From Macrosoma leucophasiata (lineage: Eukaryota > Arthropoda > Insecta > Lepidoptera > Hedylidae), in contig JAWQUS010000027.1 in the NCBI GenBank assembly GCA_036365455.1, positions 16,666,501 to 16,730,500 of the forward strand: a stretch of 64,000 nt of DNA. Direction: 5' to 3'. Below are positions 22,883-33,000 of the stretch, one piece after another; the first letter of the stretch is position 1, and every line of letters begins with the position of its first letter. A model generated the notes under the pieces. That model was not told the DNA's origin. It searched no databases and saw only the letters and a program-made list of their open reading frames with translations. The translations under genes and the position numbers were made by a program.

Positions 22883-23555
22883 TTCGCCCAAGAGAAGACG
22901 TAGGTAACTTCACGCGTGTGTTCCCCAAAGGGGTAGGTTAGATAAAGGTAATTCACTGAAGCTTACATGCAAATACCCATGGTTCGCCAGTTACATTTTG
23001 TCCGATGTGACGAAAATAAAAGATTTAGGGATTCAATATACCTAATTTGATCATGAAAGGTGTCATCGAACCGGCCCCGTAGCTGGTAAAACATTAATCG
23101 CCAAACAAATAAATACCGTAGCGCTGGGTAGCAATGTATATTGTTTTCAGAAAGCTATTGGCTTAATGAATCGTTTACTTTTTAGTGAAGCACCTGCAGG
23201 CGACATTCCGTCGTGTGCCGTCATGTTCCTCCGCTATTTCCGACGTATGCGCGAGCGCAGTTTCTTGTCCAACGTCATTAAATATTTATGTTGAATTCGA
23301 TTAATAGGGATAAAAAATGCTTATATTGTGAAACTTTTTACATTCAGAATCAAGAAAAATAAAGTTTTTTTTATGAATTCGACACTTAAAATTGGTATAA
23401 AAATAATTCTTAGGATTCACACTTTAGACAGCTCCATTCATATAATTTAATCATTCTGACTGGGAACAAATGTTCCGAAACTAATATGTGCCGCGCATAT
23501 TAGTCACAAAACTTCGGTATGACTGTCAAGTTTTGTCAATGAGTAAAAACGTAAC

Positions 23556-23592
23556 ATCACGCCTGTAATCCCCGAAGGGGTAGGCTGCATTA
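23556..23592 (+). repeat. Solo family-D end motif
   Basis: catcacgcctgtaatccccg followed by aaggggtaggctgcat is a free-standing copy of the terminal motif of family D, containing a cccc-gaa-gggg hairpin. No family-D coding remnant lies next to it. Confidence 0.55.
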
Positions 23593-23734
23593 AATGATTT
23601 TGACCCATGTAACACGTTGCGAATCTGTTGACATATCCGAGCAAATTACCAAATTTCGAGTTACTGGGAAACTTCCAGAAAATTGTAAAATCTAAATTGA
23701 ACCAGAGATAGATAAAGGATTTACATTTACCATC

Positions 23735-23805
23735 ATCTTTGCCCCCGACCCGGGAATCGACCCCACGAAGGGTAGCAGCAGCGACCTGCTACCACTAACT
23801 CAAGG
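23735..23805 (-). mobile_element. tRNA-derived SINE head
   Basis: On the minus strand: gttagtggtagcaggtcgct (A-box-like), then gggtcgattcccgggtcggg (B-box region) and ggcaaag. The internal promoter layout is kept; a full tRNA cloverleaf is not. Probably a member of a lepidopteran tRNA-SINE family different from the one at 18355. Confidence 0.5.
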
Positions 23806-23851
23806 TTCAACTGCAGGTTACTGATTCAATATTAGAGAGTACATTCATTTT

Positions 23852-24112
23852 AATTGATGGTAGAGCTCCAGTGACGGAGCTCGCGGGCGTAGGCACCACC
23901 GCATTACCTAATATACTTGCCGCTAAATGGTAGTGTTCAGCACTATTCTATAAACCTCCTGTTCCGGTCAAGTGGTGATGTACGGCCCTGTAATTTCCGG
24001 CACAGAGGCATAACACCTTAGGCCTCAGAAGTAGTAACGGATCTGCATTTTGACCTCTGTTCTTTGTGTGGGTGTACCTATATAGGCTGCAGTCATCACT
24101 TAACATGCCATG
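23852..24112 (+). repeat. Family-A repeat with a 17-bp internal insertion
   Basis: tgatggtagagctccagtga through cgcgggcgtaggcaccaccg, ggtagtgttcagcactat, ggccctgtaatttccggcac and aggctgcagtcatcacttaa. An extra tctataaacctcct stretch after cactat is absent in the other copies. The last 3' tail is missing; the copy stops at cttaacat. Confidence 0.7.
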
Positions 24113-24257
24113 GACTTGAGAATGAAAGTCATCCGACCAAACTACATAGCCAATCTAGGCCTCTTCTCTATTTAGTATCAATCGTTTGTATGCCAATCTG
24201 GCGCACTGTACTGGCGCAGTAAGCACAGTCGATTCGACCACTTGAAACAAATAAAAC

Positions 24258-24471
24258 CACAGTACAAATATGAACAGTGTGGAAACTGCATACAAAACCT
24301 TGAAACGTCACACTCACACAGACATGCGCATCGACGAGGCCTCTAAGCGGTTCTCACGGTGCTACAGTACTGAATCACTCGCTACATCGAGCGTCGATGC
24401 GCATGTTTGTGTTAGTGTACCGTTTCGAACGTTTTGTACGAAGTTTCCATACTGTTCATATTTGTACTGTG
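24258..24471. mobile_element. Foldback element, arms of about 78-80 bp
   Basis: The left arm 24258-24335 (cacagtacaaatatgaacag ... gacatgcgcatcgacg) is the approximate reverse complement of the right arm 24392-24471 (cgtcgatgcgcatg ... ctgttcatatttgtactgtg), with about 85-90 percent identity by eye. A loop of 56 bp lies between. No coding capacity; the small plus frames at 24270-24756 are by-products. The class is unknown, and no clear target duplication was seen. Confidence 0.7.
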
Positions 24472-24929
24472 CTTTTACTGTTCTGTGGGTTCAACAGTAA
24501 AAGAAAACAAAAACGTAATAATGTATCTCATGTTATAAAATCAGTAACTTCTTCGATAACTTCGGAAATCGATACTTGTAATTTAATCTTTATAGCGAGC
24601 CTATCGTCACAATCATCTTTGATCAGTTTTCATAGTTTTATGGGCACACAGCCGACGAAAAAGTGGACCCTTTACAGCTTTTATCTGTTATCTGTCCTGT
24701 CGATGTGTTATCACCTAATTTATCTTAAATTATTACAAATGCGATCAAAGAATTGAATACATGGGTCACACTGAAAAAAAAACTACCTTTTAGGGTGCCG
24801 CAGTCTACAAGGAACTTTATTATAGTTTCGCCAAGTCTTTCCGTCTACATATTAAATATGCTGATAAAGTGGCAAAAATGCTTTTTTTTAAGGGTACCTT
24901 TCCTACAAGTATCTCTAGCGCACCCATTG

Positions 24930-25500
24930 TGTGTGGATAGGCTTTTTGCCGTTAGAAGTAGGTTAGGTTCGAATAAAACGTCATGTACGACCATGTACGA
25001 GTACCAGCTTGGTCCACTTGACTCCCTACAAAAACGCGCCGTTCGTATTGTTAACGATCCGGGACTTACAGACAGGCTCGAACATCTGAGTCTGCGCAGA
25101 GATATTGGTAGTCTGTGCGTGTTATACCGTCTCTACAATGGTGAGTGCTCTGTCGAACTGTTCGACATGGTGCCATCGTCTCTTTTTCTACACCGTACTA
25201 CCCGCCGAAGAGAGAAGTTTCACCCTCACCGACTGGACACCTGGCAGTGCTCAACGGTGCGGTTTTCTCGTTCGTTTCTGCCTAGAACGTGTAAATTGTG
25301 GAACGAACTTCCCTCTGAGGTGTACCCTCGGTGATACAATATGGGGTTCTTCAAAAATGGCGTCAAAAGAGTCCTTCAGGGCTGGCAGCGCGTTGGCAAC
25401 TCCCCTGGTGTTGCAAATGTCCATAGGCGACGGTGACCACTTACCATCAGGTGGCCCGTCTGCTTGTCTGTCAACTTAATGAAATAAAAAAAAAAAAAAT
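24930..25500 (+). pseudogene. 5'-truncated CR1-like LINE, C-terminus and 3' tail
   Basis: The plus frame to 25334 reads LGPLDSLQKRAVRIVND, then LSLRRDIGSLCVLYRLYNGE and, near its end, FLPRTCKLWNELPSEV, the typical C-terminal region after the reverse transcriptase of CR1-like LINEs in Lepidoptera. The frame is broken by a stop (tgatac) after the PSEV stretch; the expected YxMGFFKxGV continuation follows as tacaatatggggttcttc, in the same frame after the stop. The 3' UTR ends accatcaggtggcccgtctg, and an A-rich tail lies at 25482-25499. The reverse transcriptase and endonuclease are missing, as in common 5'-truncated copies. Confidence 0.75.
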
Positions 25501-25828
25501 GGGCTTTTAACGTAAAACAGCTGATGAAGAGGCGTGGATCCTTGAATGGCTCTGATCGAGAGTGAACGATTATGGTTCCATTACATGTGATTTTTTATCG
25601 AGAGATTAAAATAAAAAGTAACGAAGTCTATTTCGAAAACCAATCAAAATATAATGACATAATATCTATTTAATGATCCCGTTTTTGTTATTTTAAATAT
25701 CTCATTGTGATAAAATAATTAAGGGAATCCAATCACCGCGAACGAATTACGATAAGAAAGATAAATAAAATAATTAGCTACTTCATATTCGAGATCACCT
25801 CTATCTTCAAAAATTGAGCTTGGTACCT

Positions 25829-25863
25829 TCACGCCTGTATTCCCCGCAGGGGTAGGCAGAGGT
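25829..25863 (+). repeat. Solo family-D end motif
   Basis: cttcacgcctgtattccccg followed by caggggtaggcagagg is a further free-standing copy of the short hairpin motif that closes family D. Confidence 0.55.
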
Positions 25864-25864
25864 C

Positions 25865-26730
25865 AATAAAAAAAGCAATTGAGCTATAAAATTAATGCAA
25901 ATAAATTGTTAGTGGCCTACAGTTGGAAAGGTAATTCGTAGAGAAATCTAAAAGTTAAGTTCCTGTTTCAATCTAAATTTCATGCGTCCACTCGACTTTG
26001 ACTCGACTTTAGTCCTAAAAAGCGTACTAGAAACAGGTTTATGGTCAAGGATAACTAGATGATGAAATTATAGGGACAATATTCTAAGTAAGTATTGAGG
26101 TGTCTTGGGGCGCCAAGACGGTAGACGGTAGCGTCATGGGTCGCCGCGTGCGCTCCGGAAGGAACCGTGGGAAACGCCAGCCCTTCTTCACCTGCACGTT
26201 CGTGTTACAATTTGTATGTGTGTCTATTATAACTTTAATTGTTATGCCGGACAACGGTAATTAGCGTTTTGATTGATTTGGATCATCGCGTAGAAGTGGG
26301 TGTTGGATAACGTTTGATAATGATAATTCGGTGATAGAATCGAAGTCATATATAATTTTTTATAGTTTATTTTATTTTGTAATTACATGAACTTACTCTT
26401 ACTACTCTCGTACTTATTCTTGGAAATTTTATACGAGCTTATTATTTACTGCCTTCTCCCGAATAATGACAAAGCAAGATATGCTTACCTGCAAAAGATT
26501 TGAGAAGAGAAGGGCAAAGAAAACTTTGCCTAATTTATATGTAGTGTTCTGTACTACTATGTCATTATAGTACTATTGTGTTCCAGTTAGGTGTTAATGT
26601 ATGGGTCCCATATTTTCTCTCACTAATTTGATTTGGCTTCGTGATCTATTAGGTGTGTCTACCCAATTTGTAGGCTACAGTATTAATTTACCATCAAATG
26701 TGACCTGCACTTAGATATCCTTAGCACTTT
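25865..26730. other. Mostly unassigned; GC-rich patch 26095-26215
   Basis: The patch 26095-26215 (ggcgccaagacgg ... ctccggaaggaaccgtggg ... cagcccttcttcacctgcac) is clearly GC-richer than its surroundings. It could be a promoter-proximal or exon sequence. A short plus frame from atgggtcgccgcgtgcgctc is present, but no clean donor follows it, so no gene is called. Confidence 0.35.
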
Positions 26731-27010
26731 CTACTGGTGGTAGAGCTCCGATGATAAAGCTCGCGGGCGTAAGCACCACCGCATTACCTAATATACCTAC
26801 TTGCCGCTAAATGGTAGTGTTCAGTACTATCGTGTTCCGGTCAGGTGGTAATGTAAGGCCCTGTAATTTCCGGAATAACACCTTAGGCCTCAGGAGTGGC
26901 AACGCATCTGTATTTTGACCTCTGGTTATTGTGTGGGTGTCAATGGGCTGCAGTCATCACTTAACCTTAATGTGAACTGCATGCTTGTTTGCCACTTGTA
27001 TTACATTAAA
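26731..27010 (+). repeat. Family-A repeat, full length
   Basis: tactggtggtagagctccga to cttgtttgccacttgtattac and attaaaaaaaac, with all internal blocks in plus order and a small deletion of cacagaggc after aatttccgg. Confidence 0.75.
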
Positions 27011-29060
27011 AAAAACTTTTTTGAGCCATGTTACAGGTTTTTTACTTTGTCAAGTTAGATAAAGTTATCATTAGGTAGAACAAAAGAAAAACAATATTAA
27101 TTAAAAAAAAAATACTTATTTAAAAAAAAACAGTTATAAAATTTTATAAACGAAGTTCAAAAATTCTTACGAAGGGGACATTCTGAGTGGTTCTGTCTTA
27201 TGTTTACTTTAAATGTAATTTGCCAACGGTCGGTTTGTTTGGTCGATAACGGACAATCTAACGACGAAATATGGGCACGTAATTTTATCCTTTCACCGTC
27301 TAGTAAACTGCATTAATATTATTTAAGAAGAAATGCATTCGACGGTCATTTGAAACTAGCAGACATAGTATTTGTAAACTCTTTGGTAGACATTACGTAA
27401 AGTTTGATATAACATAACTTTATACCTGCTTTTCTCTGAAACTGTAAGCAGTGGTAAACAAAGACATGCATTTATATATTTATCCACGATTTACCCGTCA
27501 TATTTTTATGATTCAAGGTAACGATGTTATTGACATTTCCAAAATCCGGATGTGCCATATTCTCCATTGGACGAATTCCAATATCACTTAGCAGGCCTAG
27601 TAAAACATATGTCATCTTTCCTAATACGAAAGTAATAATAGATATCGTACAGATAGGAATTGGGTATAACATATAATTAAATTGAAATAAGAAAGAACAC
27701 GACACAGTTCCATTACAATTACGGCGGACCACCGAACTCGCCTCCGGAAATGTGTTATCACGCGTTTCTACCTTAATGCTATACTGCCTATCATTAGACA
27801 TTTATCTTTCTGGTAGTATGAAATGGATCTGACGTCTTAACTGTTGGAGAATAAGTAGCATATTAAATAGTATGTAGACATCTGTTCCGTAAATGAATTG
27901 TGAGAGTGTCGAGCGTCATGCGTTAGTGTTTAATGCTGCTATTGTAGTGCATGGAAAATAGGAATGTATGTGAATTCGAGAATACGATGAGAATAAATAT
28001 ATTACTTTAAGAGATGTACACACACGAAGTAGGTACAACAGAGAACTTATAAAAAAAGTATAGCTTACATTTAAGTAAATTATTTATATTTATACTGATA
28101 AATTTTCTAAATAAAATTGTACACTGAAAATAGGGATTAACGAATTAGTATGAAAGTTAAGTCTACCTAAATATATACAATAAATATGCACAACATAACT
28201 GTAACAAATGAACAACATAAAAAAAACATGATTTTTCGGACATTAGCACCAAGGTGATAGTTTTTGCTAAGGCGAATCGAAAGGAAATCCAAACACATCG
28301 AGATTATCATATTACATTTCAAACTTCCAAATTACATCATCAAACCAGCTTCATGATGTCATTTTAGGTATTGTATCATCATTGAAGTTTCACAGATTCA
28401 CCAAAATTTCAGGTGAATCGGTTCCAGGAAGTGGTTCTTGCTTGCTAGAATTAAAATAGAAATACAAATGAAATAAAACCTCCAAATAAATCAATAAGCT
28501 ACAGTGTTTAACGCAAGTAATTGAGATTAAAAGAAAAAATCATCAGCATTTGAATGCAAATCAAATTGCGTAACATGAGATTTATTGATTGCATTAGTTT
28601 CTTTGTGACCATTAAGCACCACGTCGACCCAACGTCTGATCTCGGTTTGAAGCATTACTCGCTCTGTTGCCCTTTGGTCACACTTACCACTCAATAGGCG
28701 GGCGTGCCGCCGAATGCTTCATTGCGTTTTGCTTTTTTGTCCTTCTTTACCCCCTTTCCTCATATTGTGTATTGTTTTTATGAAGTAATTGACTGTTGAC
28801 CCTATTATTTTTACGCTTTCCATATCTTGCTGGCACGAACATTCAAAACAAGAATTTATTAGAAGTTTATAGAGATTGAGTAAGTTTATGAGTTAATTTT
28901 AGAAAGGGTCAAGTTTAGAATGCTTCATTTGTCGTACTTACTGATAAACATATTAAAGTACCTACGAAACTACCAACTCATCAGTGATATATATCAACGG
29001 TTTGGCATACATGGAGGAGGATAAGTACCGTAACATTTTTCTTTTAATTAGATACTATAA
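27011..29060. other. No confident feature apart from one frame at 27472-27801
   Basis: AT-rich. The tattaaagtacctacgaaac and ttgcttgctagaattaaaa parts look like ordinary noncoding sequence. See the separate entry for the minus-strand frame. Confidence 0.35.
27472..27801 (-). CDS. Hypothetical small frame, 109 aa
   Basis: I do not recognise this protein. The minus-strand frame starts ATG at 27801 (context agataaatgtc) and ends at 27472. The middle (about residues 34-71, around FLFQFNYMLYPIPICTISII) is hydrophobic enough for one or two membrane segments; the ends are polar with one Cys near residue 29. It is longer than most chance frames in this AT-rich window and has no low-complexity tract, but no promoter, splice signal or homologue could be shown. 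Chance is a real alternative. Confidence 0.2.
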   Translation of the reverse strand: MSNDRQYSIKVETRDNTFPEASSVVRRNCNGTVSCSFLFQFNYMLYPIPICTISIITFVLGKMTYVLLGLLSDIGIRPMENMAHPDFGNVNNIVTLNHKNMTGKSWINI

Positions 29061-29061
29061 A

Positions 29062-29222
29062 GTTTGAGGTGTTCCCCGGTGCTACAATATGGGGTTCTTA
29101 AAAATGCCGTTATAAGATTCCTTCAAGGCTGGCAATTTTGATGTTGCAAATGTTTATAGGCGACGGTGACCACTTTCCATCAGATGGCACGTATGCTTGT
29201 CTGTCAACCTATTGACTTTAAA
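29062..29222 (+). pseudogene. 5'-truncated CR1-like LINE tail
   Basis: gaggtgttccccggtgctac, aatatggggttcttaaaaat, ttccttcaaggctggca and cgacggtgaccactttcc repeat the end of the LINE at 24930-25500 with deletions. About 150 bp of the 3' end survive. Confidence 0.65.
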
Positions 29223-29644
29223 AAAGATTGCACTTGTACGTATCAAATATGACTATCTATTTGAAAAGTGGACTAAACGAAAATAAACAGCCATTCACTA
29301 GTATTTTCATTCAAAATATCGTAAGAACCTTTACATACTGGTCGTACTTAAGTAGGACTGTGAGGTGACGCATTGAATAGTGTTCGCTGAACCACGACCC
29401 CGCGACTCTTGATGACTCACCTTTCCTCAAAGGATTCGGGCCTCCTGTGACTAACCGCAAAAAATACCATTGTTCAAAACTAGCTGCTGTGAACTAACCT
29501 TGTCTACTTCGGGTCAAACTTCTAACCACCGTTTGAGTTCTGCCACTTTTATTTTCGGACTAAATTTCACATCTTTAAACTCGGTTAGTCTCGTAACACT
29601 GGTAGAAAGATCTTGTTTTAGCGTTGCTTTTAACTTTCTGGGAT

Positions 29645-29820
29645 ACCTGAGTTTTATGGCTCCGTAATAACTATCACAGAGACATAACAACTTAGGTCTT
29701 AGGAGTGACAACGCATCTGCACTTTGACCTCCGGTTTTGTGTAGATGTCTATAGGCTGTAGTCATTTCTTAAAATTAATGTGAACTGCGTACTTGTTTGT
29801 CACATTTATAACATAAATAA
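29645..29820 (+). repeat. Family-A repeat, 3' half
   Basis: ggctccgtaataactatcac, aacgcatctgcactttgacc, tctataggctgtagtcattt and gtgaactgcgtacttgtttg in plus order, ending tcacatttataacataaata. The 5' half is missing. Confidence 0.6.
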
Positions 29821-29834
29821 ATCTGAAAGCAATC

Positions 29835-30060
29835 TTGAAAAATAATGTCACTGACACAATTATTTTCAACGAGCGAATTTTGAAACGAGCTTCCCTCCAA
29901 AATGGTTCTTGGCGCTATAATACTTTATTCTCGAAAATTGTGTTAAAAAGTCCTGAAAGACTAGCAATATCTATTATCATATATTTATATGTAAAATTGT
30001 TTTTGCAAATTATTGTTCTTATGTGTACAATAAAGAGTATTTATTATTATTATTATTATA
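29835..30060 (+). mobile_element. LINE 3' end with TTA tail, target of the Dong-like insertion
   Basis: The plus frame here contains a SPERLAISIIIYLYVKLFLQ stretch, and the sequence ends tgtgtacaataaagagtatt followed by a (tta)n run at 30041-30060, the usual end layout of CR1-like insect LINEs. The (TTA)n run directly adjoins the 3' end of the Dong-like element. The LINE class is inferred from the tail only. Confidence 0.5.
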
Positions 30061-33000
30061 CTCATTTATTCATAATCTCATTATTCTATTTTTTTACATA
30101 TACATGTATATAAAGGAAAAAAAAAAAAAACAACGTATATATAAAAAAATACAAAATGGTTACCGCCGGTAGCGGGAGCAGGGTCCAAGCTGTCGGCGGT
30201 TAGGGGCTCAGAGAGAGGAACCTCCTCACAATACGTGCCGTGTCGAGAAGAACCGCTTTCTGTACCAAGCCTTTGATCCAACTTCCCAGCGAGAGCCTCT
30301 TAAGGTGGTGGTCGAGGCTCTTCGCCATGAGTCCGTTTACCGTGACGACTATCGGTACAATTACAGCCGAGTCCACATCCCACATGGCGACAATCTCGTA
30401 AGACAAGTCGAGATACTTAATTTGTTTGTCTTTTTCCGCTTTCACGAGATTCTCATCATGAGGGATGGTGACATCGACTATAATTGCGCGGCGTTCCAAG
30501 CGATCTATCACCACTATATCAGGCTTATTGGCGACAATAGTCCTGTCAGTGATGATAGATCGATCCCAATACATCGTGACATGGTCATTTTCGAGTACTG
30601 GGTCGGGTGCATACCTGTAGTACGGCACCTCCGTGGCTACAAGGTTGTATTTCAGAGCAAGTTGCTGGTGAATTATCCTGGCTACTTGGTTGTGCCTGTG
30701 CAAGTATTCGCCGTTGGCAAGGCTCGAACAGCCGGACACAATATGCCTGAGGGATTCCCCCGGTCGGTGGCATGCCCGACATATGTCGACCGTACCATCC
30801 TTCAGGATAAACTTCCGGTAGTTATTGGTCATTACCACTTCGTCCATAATTGCACATACAAAACCTTCGGTTTCCCCAAAGAGGTCCCCGAATCGTAGCC
30901 AGCCTACAGACGCAAGAAAGTCTACATCGGGCCCATGAAGAGCCCGGTAAAATCGTCCATGCAGCTCCTTGCCCTGCCATACACTCACGCGGTCACTGGT
31001 CGTCAGCACCACAGGTTTGCGCCAGTTCTCTTTAGCCAGTGAGAGAGGTGTGAGTCCACTGTCAACTGCTACCATATCCCGGTGCATACCTCTATCGGTG
31101 GCCCGAAAATATTCTCTGAGATTGCACACCTCACGGTTGTGGAGGGTTTTAGCACTAAGAAAGCCTCGGCCCCCACACTTCCGTGGGATGTACAATCTCA
31201 TCACCGATGAGCGTGGGTGGTGCATCCGGTATGATGTCAGCAGAGAGCGGACCCCCCTGTCTAGGGCATCCAGGTCGGTCTGAGTCCACTTGAGTATGCC
31301 AAAGGAGTACATCAAGACTGGCATGACCCAACCGTTGAAAGCACGAACCCTATTACCGCCTGACAGGAAACTTTTAAGAACTTTTTTCAGGCGGCCAAAG
31401 AATCGTACTCGCAACGATTGTTTCATGTCAGCCCCGCATATACCTAAGGCCTCTGACATACCCAAGTACTTGTAGGTTTCGGTTGCGGAGAGCGATCGAA
31501 GTTGAATGGAATCCGTGAGTTGTACTCTCTCGGATTCCATTATCTCTCCTCGAGTTACATGCATAACCGCACATTTTTCAATTCCAAATTCCATCCTGAT
31601 AGAGTTACTAAAGTTTTCAGTCACCTTCAATAATTCCATCAGTTGCGAATTATTAGAACCGAATAATTTCAGATCATCCATGTAAAGCAGGTGAGATATC
31701 ACCCGACCACCTCTTCGCAACCGGTAGCCGAGTCCTGAAGCCTCCAGTAGCGTACTCAGAGGGTTCAGGGCTAGGCAAAACCATAAAGGGCTCAGACTGT
31801 CGCCCTGGAATATACCTCTAGCAATTCTTACAGGTTCGCCAACCGCCAGGGGCTGCCGAGATCCTGGATAGCGAAGCACCGTGCTCCATTGCGACATACA
31901 TGACATGAGGAAGGTGCGTAGGGTTGTGTTGATTTTATACAACTCCATCACCCTCATCAGCCATGTATGCGGTACGGAATCATAGGCCTTCTTATAATCT
32001 ATCCAGCAAGTCGAGAGACTCTTTCGGTTACGACGAACTTGCTGGCTAATGGCCATGTCAAATAGCAGTAGCTCCTTAGCACCACGGGACCCACCCCTAC
32101 ATCCATTCTGAGAGTTAGACAAGATGGAGTGGTCTTCTATATGCTTAGTAATTTTCACTCTCAGAATGGACGTAAGGAGTTTATAGACGGTTGGAAGACA
32201 TGTGATCGGTCTATAGTTCTTGGGTTCCGCGGTGCTACCTGATTTGTGGAGCAGGTGGGTCACACCAGTTGTTAAGAACTGTGGCAGCGTGCCCGAGTCC
32301 AGGGATGACTGGAACTGGGCAGCCAAACGAGAGTGCGAGCTTCGCAGCCATTTAAGCCAGAAGTTGTGCAGTCCGTCCGGTCCCGGAGATTTCCAGTTCG
32401 GCAGCGGGCGAACTGCACTGGCCACGTCATCCTCTGATATTAAAACATTCTCCATTTCTGGAATTGGCTCGCACGCTCCTTCAATGCCCAGTATCCAGCC
32501 ATCCTCAGAGTGTCTGATAGGTTCCGACCAGATGCTGCGCCAAAATGCAATCATGGTATCATCATCCGGTCGGCTCCCGCCAGCTAATCCGGGACCAGGC
32601 TGCTCCCACGTTCTGTAAACCCACCTTTGGTCACTTTGGAACATCCTGTTCTGCATGTATCGGTCCACACGTTCTTTATAACGCCTAATTCGGCTTGCCC
32701 ATGCATAGACTTTCTGCTTCAGGAAGTCAATGCGTTCTGTGATGCGATCTAGGTAGTGTTGTGGGCTGACCCCAGTCCCTGAGAACGCTCGCCTCACAAA
32801 ACGCATCACTCTTGGGCGTGTGTTGCCCATCCTGAAGCAGAATAACTTGCCAATGAGTGCTCTGGTTTCTGCGATACGGCGCTCAATCCGGCACTGCCAG
32901 GCTGGTACGGCAGGTCTCGGTCGTGTAGCTGTGTCAATATTTGCTAATTTGACACGAGCTACGCGACACACCGCGACCGCCGCACAGTACAGGATTGAGT

